From contig QKWP01000250.1 in assembly GCA_003550325.1 (NCBI GenBank), positions 213,495-277,494 of the forward strand: a DNA stretch of 64,000 nt. Direction: 5' to 3'. A model generated the notes under the pieces. It worked only from the letters and a program-made list of their open reading frames with translations, was not told the origin of the DNA and did not search any database. The DNA is from Gigaspora rosea (taxonomy: Eukaryota; Glomeromycota; Glomeromycetes; Diversisporales; Gigasporaceae). The position numbers and the translations under genes are program-made. This document shows positions 10,720 through 23,074 of this stretch, piece by piece (position 1 is the first letter of the stretch; each line of letters opens with the position of its first letter).

Positions 10720-12180
10720 AAATATTTTTATACTAGGAAATTACTTTTGAGCTTCTAAATTAAGTTGTAGAGCTTATGAAAACTCTATCTGCTAATTTTT
10801 CTGTGACCAAAATTTTAGCAGAAGCAAAATTGACAAAAACTATAAAAACAACATAAAATAAAGGAAGCTTGATATAGCAAAGGATAGCTAAAAGTAGCAG
10901 AAATAGAAGTTTCTCCAAAATAATATAGCCTAGGAAAAATAATTTTTTTAGAAAAATTTTTTGGAAAAGTAGGGACTTGAAGAAACCCTGAATCACAGAT
11001 CAGTAGCTGTACAACAAAAAAAATATATAACAAATCTAAACAAGTAAACAACAAAACAAACACACGTTGTAAAATAAACAAAAGAATTAATTAGTACAAG
11101 TAAACAAAAACAGCTATAATTGAGCCGACAACAATAGGTAATAATATACAACAACAATAAGTAAAAATAACAGGCTTCAAACAACTTAAACATGTGACTT
11201 GTAGTAAGAAAACTATAGATTATCATGGAATGCATCAAAGAATTTAATTAGCTATTCTGCTATCAAGGCCAAACAATTATATCAATACTAAATAAATAGC
11301 ACAACAGGATACTCAAAAGAGATATTGAAATTGCACTCAGAGTTCTTGTTTATTAAATTGCATTAACAGTTGTCTCTCTCTTTATTCTTGTTCGACACCA
11401 AGCTACACCTTTAACTATCATTCTTCCAACCTACTATATTTTAGATATTAATGATGTTACTGCAAAGCTTTGGTTTGTTTATTCAAGAAAATAAAAGTCT
11501 AAGTTCGATCCAAAAGATCGAACTATTTATTTATTTACTTTTCATGTTGATTATATCACTGATCTAATAACTATTACATTGTATGTTCAATAAACATATA
11601 CTACCTCTGTCATATCCAACCCTAGCATATCATACCATGTGTAATCAATTAATTTTTGTCATTTTGTATACTATCTGTAATTGAATAAAATTGTTATTTT
11701 CTGAGCATTTTAATAATTGCCACTTTTCCAAAAGCAGCCCATCGTCGCAATGTTTCAACTAAGACATCATATGTCCCCTGAATTTTGCTTGCACTTAGAT
11801 AAGTAAATTTGTTCTGAGCCAGCTTGTACTTTTATTTTTCTGCTACTAAAGTGTTTTTTGACTTTTTCTTTATATTTAGTATAAAATGCGGGGGCAAACA
11901 TCACCAAAATTTGTACAGGATTACTATCGATTTTTATCGGTTATTGGATAGTAATTGATTTAAATTCCCCTAACAATGATTATCGATTAAGATAATAATT
12001 GGTAATAATTGATAGATATCAGATTTAAAAAACACAATTAGTATCGTTTAATAACGAATAATGATTCTAATCAATTTTTTCTAATTGTACCAATATCAAT
12101 ACTATTATACTCTATACTTATTACTCATATTAAGTAAATTGATATTAATATCAAATATTACTTTTTATAATGCAAACAAA
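10720..12180. other. non-coding stretch
   Basis: Reverse-strand ORFs at 10760-11238 are hydrophobic composition artefacts in overlapping frames. From 11920 to 12110 there is a patch of ATCGAT / AATTGAT words. No gene is supported. Confidence 0.5.
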
Positions 12181-12182
12181 TA

Positions 12183-13374
12183 CAGTCAAACCTCCATATA
12201 ATCACACTCTCAGGATACAAAAAGTGGTGATTATATAGAGATGTGACTAATATAGAGGTAATCACTATTATAATAACATTGCATATAAAAAAAATTGTGA
12301 TTATATAGAAGTTTTAATAAATAAAAATTATTTTTTAAATAATCGATTATATTTTCTACATATAAAAGTTAAAATTATACTAAGCAAATCGAAAAAATGC
12401 TATAAGTAACATTGTTCAGGAAACAAAATTACATATATTTTGAAATTTGCAACTAATTTGAATAACATTTTATTATTGCACTTTTACAATTTACGTTTAG
12501 GCAAAAAAATTAAAAAAATTAAAATTTTTTTAACTTAATCGTAAATTATAAAAGTATATTAATAAAATTTTAACTAAATTATCTCAAAATTTCAGAGTAT
12601 ATGTAATTTTGTATCCCGAACAACCTTACTTAGATCATTTTATCGATTTACTTTAGATAATTTTAACTTTAATATGTAGCTACGATATACGATTATTTTA
12701 AAAAAAACTTTAAAAAATTTTTTTAAAATAATTGTATATCGTAGCTACATATAAAAGTTAAAATTATCTAAAGTAAATCGATAAAAATTATCTAATTAAA
12801 GTTGTTTGAGATACAAAATTACATATACTCTGAAATTTTGAGATAATTTAGTTAAAATTTTATTAATACACTTTTATAATTTACGATTAAGTTAAAAATA
12901 TTTTAATTTTTTTAATTTTTTTCGCCTAAACGTAAATTGTAAAAGTGTAATAATAAAATGTTATTCAAATTAGTTGCAAATTTCAGAATATATGTAATTT
13001 TGTCTCCTGAACAATGTTACTTATATCATTTTTTTCGATTTGCTTAGTATAATTTTAACTTTTATATGTAGAAAAGATAATCGATTATTAAAAAAAAAAA
13101 CAAATTTAAAAATTTTTACTTGTTAAAAAATAATAATTAATAACTTAAAAAAATATTTATAATAATAAAATAATTAATTCAAAATATTATAATAATAAAG
13201 TGATTATGTAGGGGTAGTTTTATATAGATGGTAAATAAAAAACTGTGATAGTGATTATAATGCAAATGTGCTTATATAGAGGTGAAAATTATAGTAAAAA
13301 GGTTGGTAAACTTACAAAAGTGATTATATTGGGTTTGTGACTATATAGAGGGTGACTATATGGAGGTTTGACTG
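12183..13374. mobile_element. non-autonomous Tc1/mariner (pogo)-type element with a large internal palindrome
   Basis: The ends are CAGTCAAACCTCCATA and TATGGAGGTTTGACTG with TA on each side (12181-12182, 13375-13376). The CAGT start and TA target duplication are the pogo/Tigger hallmark. Inside, 12360-13075 forms a long inverted repeat centred near 12718; both arms carry GTAGCTACGATATAC-like and AATTTACGTTTAGGC-like blocks. No transposase remains, so mobility would depend on an enzyme supplied elsewhere. Confidence 0.85.
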
Positions 13375-14100
13375 TACAATTTAAATTTTATTAATTAAAA
13401 AGAAATACATATCACTAAATTATATACAAAGAATGACTAATTAAAACTAAACTAATTAGTATAATTATCAACTCCAAACAAATTATCTATTTCTTCCTGC
13501 GAAAGACCTGAGAAGAAGCTCTAGATACTCTAGATTCCCTAGATTCTGATTTGGGAGTATTTTGCCATGAATCAGAGAGGTGTGAACCTCTGATTCTTTG
13601 TTCATAATCGTTTCAAACGAATTATACAACGGACCACCATTATTAAAATCGTTCTATATTTATTAAAACATTAGTTTGTTTAAAATATTGTACAATAAAA
13701 GAAATAAAGAAAATGGCAAATATTTACAAGATACTTCTCTATACGAAGTTTCATATTTTTCTCATCGCATGTAATACTCTTGGATTTTGGATTTAAGAAT
13801 ATGTCGCATATCGCTAGTACAAAAGCGCAGTATTCGCTTGTTAGAGTGGAAACTGCAACTTCTGAAAATGTAGCCCTTGCTATCAAGAAATCCAAAACAC
13901 ATTTTCACTGTTTGTTTTAAGCAATAAATGATGACACTCAGCTATTTTTGGATTTTCTTTCTATTTTACAATTATGGGGGCCTTGGCGTTGCTTTTCAAG
14001 AGGGGAAACTGTTCTGAGCCAAAAACTTTCCACATTGCTCTGCAATGCTGCACCTTGATAATTCTTCATTTTTGCGAGAAGCTATTATCACAAATTTATT

Positions 14101-14482
14101 AATTGATAATCCATTTCCAAATGAGGGAGCTATACATAGTAAATTGTGACGTGCAGATCTATATGATTTACTATATAAAATTGCTAAGCCACAAATGCCA
14201 CTTCACGACAAAGTGAAGTCATTTTTCTACTAAGTAAATATATCTTCAATTTCTAAGTAATCTTGTAGAGCATTATTTTCCAATTTTAATATAGTAATAT
14301 CATTACAATCTGTTTAGTAGTTGCAGAGATATTGGCATAAAATGATTTGCCGACTAAAGTAAACCAACTATTGTTTACATGAAATGGCATTTTTGACTAT
14401 AGTAAATCTCATAATCATATGTGTCACAATTTACTATATATGGTTATATATGGTTTCCTCATTTAGAAACAGATTATCAATT
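14101..14482. mobile_element. inverted-repeat element (MITE)
   Basis: The ends are AATTGATAATCCATTTCCAA and its near reverse complement finishing in GATTATCAATT. Inner matches include AGTAAATTGTGAC / GTCACAATTTACT. About 380 bp, no ORF. It lies between two exon-like pieces of the minus-strand gene, so it would sit in an intron. Confidence 0.7.
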
Positions 14483-15379
14483 TAGTTAAAATAATTAAAA
14501 TAGCAATTAATAATATCATAATAAAAAGATACAAATATTAATTTTATTGTTAGTGATCAATAAAATAACAATATTAAAAAATAAATATTATCGATAATGA
14601 TGTACCGCACTATACTATTTACCATAAAAACAGTTTGTATACTGGTTTGAACTCAGCCTTTGCATAAAGTTGGGAAGTATTTCCTTGAGGTATTTCTTCA
14701 ACGCCTCCTTCAGAACATTCTGTTTCAGATAAATATAGTTCAGAAATAACTGCTTTACAATGCCATTATATACCCCTTTAAAATAAAAAAAAACAAAACA
14801 AATATTTACAACGAATATATTTGATATAAAAAAAATATATATTTAGAAAGAAATTCACTTATATCCATCACTTGAGGAAAGAGTTCATTCTCTTGCTTCT
14901 CTCGCTTTCTCTTTAGTTCAGTTTTTATTTCTTGAACATCTTTAGTGAGCCGTTTGAGTAATAAGTACAGTTGCTGATTTTGGGTGCAAAGCTTTCCAAA
15001 TTCTTGGCAGTTGTAGTGGTGGTGATGGATGGTCTTGTTTTTTTTTTTTTATAAAAAAAAAAATATTTCTTATTAATAAAAAAAAAGTTTCTATTCGAAA
15101 AACAACAAAAACAAAAAAAAAAGGCTTAAATATTATACTATCATGATTATGTAGTAGATATTGATTGGTTGACCTTTCACATGATCCAACTGAATCAGGT
15201 GAGGAATGAGTTCCATGGTTATTCAGTGATACAACAAGACTGGGATTCATAATGAAAAGGTGAGAGTGCTTGATAAGGTTAACATGATTGTTGATAATAT
15301 TGTTGATAAGAGGGTTGGCAAGAGTGTTGTTGAGATGTTTGTTGTTGGCAACTTTTTTCACTCATTTTGGAGAAAATGC

Positions 15380-15800
15380 ATTGTACGCTTAAAATACTTT
15401 CTGATGGATCTGATGAATCATAATCATAAGCGGAATTATATGGTGTAATAAAAACTGATTGAGGACGAAAAGCATGAGATGTTTGTTGAGGGGCATTATT
15501 GGGCGTTTGTTAAGGATAAGCGGAATTATATGGTGTATTAGATGGTTGAAAACGAAAAGTATGAGGTGTTTGTTGAGTATTATAGTCATCATAAAGAACC
15601 AATTGAGAACAAATATTTTGAGATGGTTGTAGTTTGGTTGAAAACAAAAAGTATGAGGTGTTTGTTGAGAATTATATAGTCATCATAAGGAACCGATTAA
15701 GAACGAACATTTTGAGATGGTTGTGATTGTTTAGAATCATCGGTATTATATGATTGAAAACGAAAAGTATGAAGTGTTTGTTAAGGATTATAGTCATTAT
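15380..15800. repeat. degenerate tandem repeat of about 110-135 bp
   Basis: Three to four units share GTATGAGGTGTTTGTTGAG, AGTCATCATAAGGAACC and ATTTTGAGATGGTTGT. On the minus strand the unit can be read as Gln/Ser-rich peptide, so it is probably a coding repeat of the unknown gene that has drifted. Confidence 0.6.
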
Positions 15801-15989
15801 AAAGAACCGATTGAGAACAAACATTTTGAGATAGTTGTTTAGAGTCATATTGTATATAAGAAACTGATCGAAAACAAATAGTTCGAGGTTGTTCGTTATT
15901 ATGTTGTATATTAGGAGTAGTAGAAGGTGAGTTTTTTGTGTTTTTCATTTTTTCAAAATTACAAAAAAGAAATTTCAATTACCTTCAAA

Positions 15990-17240
15990 CACTAAAAATC
16001 CATTGTATTTATATAATTGTAAAGGCTTTCATAAGCAGAGGAAAAAAAATTAAAACGTAATGATAAAATACGTACTAGAAGAAAATGTAACAAAAAAAAA
16101 ATTTTGAAAAATACTACTTATTTTATTTGTAAGCAGGAAAAAAGTTATTGTCAAACATAATACTATAAAAGAAAAAAAATTGAAGATACTTATCTCATTG
16201 TAAGCAGGGAAAAAAAATAAAAAAATAAACCATAATAATGAAAAATGTACCGATTAAAAAATTTTGAATGATGAAAACACTTTGATCATTATACTTGTAA
16301 TGACAATATTCTGAGATTTATCGTGTAGCTAAGTTTTTTGTATATTGCATAATTTTGCTAAATGAGAAAACCCAAGTAACAACGGGCATTCATATATATT
16401 CCGTAACAGACATAATCAATTTAATTTATTAGGTAATAAATTGAATCAATTATGTCCATTACAAAAGATAATTGAAAGCCTGATATCGCTTAGGTTTTTC
16501 TTTAGTGCAAATAATAGGTCGCGCATTAATATGATGCTAGTTGTTTACTAGCATATAAATTTGGTTTGAAAAATAAAGTTTCTTTGGCACACATATTAGG
16601 TCACGCATTAATATAACGCTAGTTGTTTACTAGTGTATGAAATTGTTTTGAAAAATAAAGTTAAATTGATTTAAATTGATATAAATAGATATAAATTGAT
16701 ACAAACAGATAAAAAGCAAATTCTCTGAATATTATTCTTTAGACATTCTTACAGACTTTCTTTATAATTGATAATCGCTTTAATTCAATATTCTTTTTTT
16801 TCTTTTTATCATTTTGTATTTGCTCTTCTTTTTTAAATCTGAGAAACAGAATTCAGTCTAGGTTCCGGTGTCCTAGTGCTCTGTTATTTTCTCATTTTAT
16901 CTCTTTCTCTATTGCTTGATTTCACTTAATAATGCTTATTTTCAGTTTCATCTTTTACCTTTCGATCTCTCTATCCTATTATTCATTTTATTCACTTAAT
17001 TTGCTTTTATTTCTTTTTCTATTCTCTCATTTGCTTTTTTCTTTATTTTCTTATGTTTATTTTGCTTTCTTTTGCTTTCATATTTTCATTCTCTTTTGTT
17101 TTTTTTGTCTTTTAACCGTTCTTATTCGCTTTTCTTCTTTTTCTCTTATTTGCTTTCTTTTTTCTATTTCTTCTATTTTCTTTTGCTTCTTTACTTTCTT
17201 TCACTTCATTTTTTCTCTCTTTATCTGTTTCTCTATTTTT
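15990..17240. other. non-coding stretch with a short tandem duplication
   Basis: At 16517-16581 and 16599-16663 a 65-bp sequence beginning TAGGTCGCGCATTAATAT is present twice in direct order. A T/C-rich stretch, 16730-17235, gives phenylalanine/serine ORFs that are composition artefacts. The stretch leads straight into the Plavaka zinc-finger exon. Confidence 0.55.
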
Positions 17241-18490
17241 TTTCAAAATGCATTAGCAATGTCCTTATTGTCCTTATGATTTTTCAAAATCTAGTTCATT
17301 ATCTCAATACATTTCTCAAAGTCATCTTTATATTAATGACAAGGCAAGTCAAACTGATTCTGACAAGCAAGTGAATGCTAGCATTTATAATCTTCTAGAT
17401 TATAGTTCTAGTTACGATTCTTATACAGATGAATTTTCTATAATAATTGGGTAAATTAGTAATAATTTGTTTATAAAGTTTAAAACGATAATTAACGATT
17501 ATACTTAAATAAGGACGAAGTTATGTTAGATTCTGAGTTAGATTCTTTTATGCAAACAGAAAATAACTATGATATAAATTCTTAATATATAAAGTTAGTT
17601 GTGTTATAAATGCTATTATAAGTTATTAAATGTTATTTAGAATGAAGTCGTATCAGTATCACCTTATTCCGATATGGAAACAGAGCATCTTTTAGCAGAT
17701 TCTGAGTCTTCTTTTATACCTATTGAAATTGATCCAGAAGACTACAAAGGTGCTTCACCTAATGATGCAATTCATGACCTTCTACATTCATACAAAGTTA
17801 ATTGGCCCAATTAGGGATTGGAACCACCTAAAATTTTTCTTAATCATTTAATTGTTTAATTAGTTAACCGTTTAATTTGGCCAGCATTAAAATAATTCTG
17901 GTCCATGACCAAAATAATTCTGCTCGGAACTATAGAGCAATTTTTAAATGGTTAAACGGTTCTAATCCCTAGGCCCAATGATGCATATCGTGAATTTATA
18001 GAAATTATTAGTACATCAACTGTCTAATTCGGTTGGTGATGCTTTTATAAAATTTTTCAATAAGCATTCAAATCTGGATGTTTCACCTCTCCTTCCAACA
18101 ACAAAGTTTGGAAAGAAATTTCTGGATAATTCAACAATCCCTCACATGATGTTCAAAGAAATTTCTATTATAACGTTTCAAGTTGTTAATTATATATTTT
18201 ACAATTGATTATTAATAAAGACAGTAAAGTCTTTATTAATAATCAATAGTATAAATCAGCAATTAGTTCTTAAATTTGTAAATAAAAAGAAGATAAAAAA
18301 ATAATGTAGAGTGCCGTATTTTTGAAAAGCAATATAATTGCCTCTAGTGGGAACAAGAAGAATTGTCATTACTTCTTGGTCAACAATTACTATCGATAAT
18401 CCTTTATTCCGATACAACGGCCCTAAATCATATAGGAAAATATTCCAGACACCCTATATTTTTATCCTTAGGTAATATTAGTGTTTGGAA
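17240..18490 (+). pseudogene. Plavaka-type transposase, N-terminal half (split, decayed)
   Basis: Successive exon-like pieces fit the N-terminal half of fungal Plavaka (CACTA-related) transposases. At about 17250-17452 a C2H2-like finger, CPYCPYDFSKSSSLSQYISQ, is followed by a Ser/Asp-rich stretch. At 17513-17585 there is a short acidic exon between ..AAATAAG and an AT-rich intron. At 17642-18185 the sequence contains DYKGASPNDAIHDLL, then (after the small insert at 17812) DAYREFIEII, FIKFFNKHSN and FGKKFLDNSTIP. At 18315-18490 it contains SIILYSDTTALNHIGKYS and HPIFLSLGNISVWNQ, the conserved block carrying the YSD residue. A stop in the lead (MH-TAG-QCPYC) and at least one frameshift near 18020 make it a pseudogene. 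The continuation lies beyond the insertion at 18554-20706. Confidence 0.75.
17812..17971. mobile_element. hAT-type MITE inserted in the transposase gene
   Basis: The ends are TAGGGATTGGAACC and GGTTCTAATCCCTA. The 8-bp target duplication GGCCCAAT is at 17804-17811 and 17972-17979. The 8-bp duplication with TAGGG termini is characteristic of hAT elements. The element is 160 bp. Removing it together with one duplication rejoins the coding reading KVNWPN to DAYREFIEI. Confidence 0.9.
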
Positions 18491-18703
18491 TCAGTTTTAT
18501 TTTCATATTATAAAATCAGTTTTAATCAAATAAAATTGGTTTCAAACTCTAGGTAAGGGAAGTGCAGAAAATCATGTAATTAGGTTTTACATAAATCATA
18601 CCCCCCTAGTGATAGAACTATTGACCAATCAAATTTAATCTTTTATAATATTTAAAAAAACTCAAATATCTTTAACCCCACGATTGATAAAAGTCACTAC
18701 GTA

Positions 18704-19022
18704 GTAAAGTCTAAATTTTACTAAGCAAATCGATTAAAATCGATTAAGTAAACTTATTCAGCAGGTCAAAATACACTTACTACAAAATTTTCATAAGAAT
18801 TGAAAAACTTTTTATTAATTGACTTTTGATTTTTATGTTCGATGAAAAATTAAAATTTTTTAAAAAAATATATTTGACGAATGTAAAAATCAAAAGATAA
18901 ATAATAAAAAATTCTTCAATTTTAATAAAAATTTCAGAGTATGTGCATTTTGACCTGCTGAATAAGTTTTCATAATTGATTTTAATCGATTGACTTAGTA
19001 GAATTAGACTTTACTATGTAGC
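18704..19022. mobile_element. foldback element nested in the 18554-20706 insertion
   Basis: Arms such as AAATCGATTAAAATCGATTA and TTCAGCAGGTCAAAATACAC recur in reverse complement around a centre near 18865. The outermost match is CTACGTAGTAAAG / CTTTACTATGTAG. No ORF. Confidence 0.7.
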
Positions 19023-20351
19023 AACTATCTGCAATTAACTAAAAATCTATTTTTTTTTTGCATTTGGCGATCTTGCCTTTTTTTATTATGAACTATGCAG
19101 TCTAGCTGCCTTGTACAAGTACAAAATATGACTACTAACGTTCTGTGTAAAAAAGACTCTCCAAGTGATAACTAAGTTACCTGCCCAAAGCGATCTGCCA
19201 TACCAAACATTCGTCTCAATCCGGTATCAGAATTTACCTTCGATTTTAATCTGTCAATCACCGACTGGTGTTGGATGCCATATCAAGACCGCCTTTTTTT
19301 TCTTAAAATTTTAACTTCTTCACAAAGAGCACGTAAAGAAAAAAAGGGAAAAGATAAAAACAAAAACAAAAAGAAAACGACAAAGTATAAAAGGGAAAAT
19401 ACAAAAAGAGGGAAAAAAGAAAAAACGAAAGAAAAGAATAAAACAGAAAAAGAGAAAAAGAAAGAAAACAAAATAAATCTAGATAGGTATAGTTAAAGTC
19501 TATACTAAACTCGTAAAAATTATACAGCACAGTCTCTATGATCTTAGCGCTGTATTACAATGAAGAATGTAACTACATAACCCTACATCTTCTACGAGGT
19601 CGAGATCCACCAAGCGAAAATTTATTTAATCCTATCCGTCCGACATTAGTCCTTCGCCAAAAACACGTGGTCACCTGGCAGCATTGCGAGCACGTGACTT
19701 CTCGTGACTTCATGCACTAGAGTTTCCATTCTCAGATATAAACAATGTTGATCTTCTGGAGGGGTAAGCCGAAATCGCCACTTTTTGGAAAAATTTTTGA
19801 AAAAACCGAGTGAGAGGCCGATATACAGGTTTCACTTGTAGAAGAAAAGGAGTGTGGGTTCTTCTTTATCAACTTCATATGCCCTTACTTTCACCTTATG
19901 GCGGACACCCCAGGAAGGCTTTTTCTACTACCAGTGAGTGATAAACTCTGAACTTGTCAGCAGACAGTCTATTAACTTTGTCTCTAAACGACAAGTGCCA
20001 TAAAGCGTTGAGTGATAAACTCTAAGACTACTAGCAAGATAGTCAATTAACTCTATCCCTAAATAATAGCTGCCACTGTAGGACCTATGTAAGTATGTCA
20101 TCGGTTTATACAAAATTAATACTAAAATTTTTGCAGAATATGTGTACAAGTGATCGTTGGGGAGAGTTGGTATATTTAATACTAAAAATCTATTTTACTT
20201 TAATATTATTGGCTATTTATACTATATATATATATCGTATAATTTAAAATAAGTCTTGTTTTTAAATATTATAATACCAAATTTTATTTAAATATCTTAA
20301 ATGATTAAAAAAATAGATCAAAGGTATAATTATACAGCCAAATTTGCCTGC

Positions 20352-20637
20352 AAACTAGTACAAACAGGACCGGGAAAACTATATGTAAGGTTCCTGCCAA
20401 AAAATCCAAAATACATATCTATGCGAATCACAATATGATTGGCTATTTGGCTATTTTTCATCCAAATATGGTAATAAACCCAAAAAGGAAAGATCTTCAT
20501 AAGCAAATTACTATTGTTGTGAATTATCCTACCTATAATTTTTACTAGCAGGGACATTTATATAATTTAAAGTACTTTTCGAATTATAGTGAAGCGGGAA
20601 CCTTATATATAGTTTTCCCGGTCCTGTACAAACTAAG
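20352..20637. mobile_element. MITE with 40-bp inverted ends, nested
   Basis: AGGACCGGGAAAACTATATG and its continuation to TAAGGTTCC at the left are matched by GGAACCTTATATATAGTTTT followed by CCCGGTCCTGT at the right. The interior is non-coding. Confidence 0.75.
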
Positions 20638-20724
20638 GGATAGGATATGATATTTGGGGACCCCCACTTCCCTAAAAAATTACGTGATTTTCTGTACTTC
20701 CCTAACATACCCAACTCCTAGTGA

Positions 20725-22312
20725 AACAAGCCAGAATCTAAAGCTTTAATTGGGTACCTACCTATTTTAACAGCTAAAGATTTCACAACAAAAAATTCTA
20801 AAGAATTTCAAAAATTACGAAGAAAAGTCTTTCATGAATGCTTAAGGGTTTTGCTTAAGCCCATTGCTAATGATCCAGAGCTTAATTTCGTCATTCGTGG
20901 TAACTTAATAACATTTGTTCCACAAATTTTAATGTTATTGGCTGATTTGCTTAAGGCCAGTAAGATGGCTAACGTTTACCAGTCATCTGCTTTAAGAAGT
21001 CCTTGTTATTCGTGTTTAGTATCAAGGGATGACTTGAATAATATTAACTTGACTAATATATTATCAAGAACACCTAATTATATAAAAAAAGTAATAGAGA
21101 ACAGTGAAAAATATTATTATTCAATTCATCCTGAACCAAATGCATTTTGGGAAATAAAATATAAATTCAAGTTAATTAGGTTTATTAGCATAAGTAAACT
21201 AATAAATGCATTATTATTATTATTATTATTATTATTTATAAATAAATGCTTTTTTTTTAACATCTTTAATCTATACAAGGCTATCGTTTCTGATCGAATG
21301 CATACTTTAGATCTTGGTCTCTTTAAGTATATGCTCGACTATACTAAAGAACTTTTAAATAACCAGTGTAAAAGACAAATAATGCAAATCTTTGAGCAGC
21401 AATTAACGCTAATTCCTAGGTATAAAAGCTTTAAAATATTAAAAAATATATCTGAAATAACACACATAACAGCAGATGAATTAAGAAATTTATTGAAAGT
21501 AATAATTTTCGCATTTGACAACCTATATAAAGATTATAGGAAGCCAGGAATTAGTAATGAATGGTTATGCCACGTACATTACAAATTTCTTCAAATGTAT
21601 ATTGCATCACGAGAAGAATTGTTTACTGCCAATTCTTTAAATCAATTACAGGTATAAAACAAATAAGATTTTTGCTAACAAAATCACCCTTTTGGACTAT
21701 GTAATTCATAGTTCTAAAGGGTAGATTTTGTTAGCAAAAATCCCAAATATATAGCTTTTTACAAATGCTCAAATATTACGAATAATTTACAGGAATTAAT
21801 TGTGGATTGGGCCCAAGAATTCGTTAAAATATTTTCTAAATATTCACCAAATGGGCTACAATTGCCAAAGCTTCATTCTTGGTACTATCACATAGTACCT
21901 ACAATTAGAAAATATGGGTCAATAAATAGTATGGCCACTGAAACTTATAAAACATTTTATAAGAAATATGTAAAAATACCTTATCGAATATTGAACAAGA
22001 AAGACTATATGAAACAAATATTAAATGCAGTACGTATTAAATATAGTAAATCAGCGTTAGCATTGGACATACGTCCAATACCAACATTGCTTAGTAGATA
22101 ATTTCTAAGTATTGCTAATAATCGATTATTATTAGGTTAAATAGAAAAAAACTTACTGAAAACAAGTCCCTAAAAAATATCACTAAACGAAAGGGTTTGG
22201 AAAACTTCTATGTGCTTTAACGTTAAAGTTAGAAAAACTGGAAGATTTCTTTCAGAAAAATAGAAATAATTTGAACCCATTACAAGCCGAAGGCTTTCAA
22301 AACCTAATAAGG
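20725..22312 (+). pseudogene. Plavaka-type transposase, central and C-terminal part
   Basis: The reading starts at NKPESKALIGYLPILTAK (20725) and continues open without a local start codon through FQKLRRKVFHECLRVLLKPI and SPCYSCLVSRDDL. It then reaches DRMHTLDLGLFKYMLDYTKE, which corresponds to the Plavaka block around D-x-LH-x-LG-K. An intron 21652-21792 (GTATAA..TTACAG, with an internal hairpin around CTAACAAAATC) joins NQLQ to ELIVDWAQEF. After it come LPKLHSWYYHIVPTIRKYG and TETYKTFYKKYVKIPYR, matching the conserved E...H..YAK-PYR block. The gene decays from 22100 and is interrupted at 22312 by another inverted-repeat element. Function when intact: DNA transposase of a CACTA-like element. 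Confidence 0.8.
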
Positions 22313-22427
22313 GGGCTTCCAGAAATTATGTGATTTTTTAGTGGGTAGATGGGGTCCCGAAAATATCAGGTTATAATTATAATTCTGGTCAAATTTTTAT
22401 AATTCAGGCCAAAAGTTTAAATTATAA

Positions 22428-23059
22428 GGGAATAGAAATTTGTCGCACCTGCGACATGTCGCACCCCTGATTCGGCCAATCAAATCGCACGATTTTGTAG
22501 TCAAAAAATTTTATTTTTTAAAAATTCAAAATTTTACTAGAAAATATAAAAATAAATAAGCAATATCAAAGTATATAATGTAAAATTTTATTCTGAACAA
22601 CTTTTTCTAAGTCATAAAGATAGATTATCTTAGTAAAAAAAACGTTTTATAAGAAAAATCAAAAATTTCGAATGTTAGCACATATAACCCTTTTTTTTAC
22701 TAATATAAATCTATCTTTACGTTTAAGAATTATATGTAAAATTTTATGCTAAACAACTTTTTCTAAGTTAAAAAGGTAGATTGTTTAGTAAAAAAAAGTT
22801 TTATATGTGCTAACTTTGGAAATTTTTGATTTTTCTTATAAACTGTTTTTTTTACTAAGATAATCTATCTTTATGACTTAGAAAAAGTTGTTTAGAATAA
22901 AATTTTACATTATATAGCATGCTATTTTATATAAATTTTACACTTTATTATGTAAAATTTTTAATTTTTAAAAAAAATTTTTTTGCCTATAAAATCGTGC
23001 AATTTGATTGGCCGAACCAGGGGTGCGACATATCGCAGGTGCGACAAATTTATTTTCCC
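22428..23059. mobile_element. MITE family with TGTCGCACC ends, copy 1
   Basis: The ends read GGGAATAGAAATTTGTCGCA and TGCGACAAATTTATTTTCCC. Inner arms repeat AACTTTTTCTAAGT and AGTTTTATATGTGCTAA in both orientations. A second copy with the same ends and interior lies at 36463-37086. No ORF. Confidence 0.85.
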
Positions 23060-23074
23060 AAATTATAAAATTAT

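Larger units (their letters stand above)
13452..15978 (-). pseudogene. unknown multi-exon gene or pseudogene, minus strand
   Basis: I do not recognise the family. Coherent coding pieces on the minus strand suggest an exon chain. 15978-15380 holds a Gln/Ser-rich lead (MKNTKNSPSTTPNIQ) followed by imperfect repeats around QTPHTFRFQP and PSQNVCSQSV, broken by stops. 15047-14868 reads FGKLCTQNQQLYLLLKRL then a charged helix. That exon ends at a GTGAAT donor and joins in phase to the acceptor at 14775-14776 and YNGIVKQLFLNYIYLKQNVL. A last piece at 13530-13452 ends SQEEIDNLFGVDNYTN-stop. The phase match at the 14868/14774 junction is good evidence for a real intron. The tandem repeat region carries in-frame stops, so the gene may be dead or mis-sequenced. 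Exon limits are approximate. Confidence 0.4.
18554..20706. mobile_element. 2.15-kb inverted-repeat element splitting the Plavaka gene
   Basis: The left end AAGGGAAGTGCAGAAAATCA is matched by the right end TGATTTTCTGTACTTCCCTA in reverse complement. The Plavaka reading stops just before (GNISVWNQ) and resumes just after (NKPESKALIGYLPILTAK). No transposase was recognised inside; the Lys-rich ORF at 19275-19496 is low complexity. The interior holds two further palindromic elements (18704-19022 and 20352-20637) and a 72-bp direct duplication beginning GAGTGATAAACTCT at 19933 and 20012. Confidence 0.7.

Noticed and set aside
10760-11238. Three overlapping minus-strand membrane-like ORFs
   Set aside because: They lie in mutually exclusive frames, all explained by A/T content.
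16932-17374. Phe/Leu/Ser-rich ORFs
   Set aside because: They come from a T/C-rich stretch; the real coding signal starts in another frame near 17250.
19275-19496. Lys/Glu-rich 73-residue ORF
   Set aside because: A-rich low complexity inside a transposon insertion.
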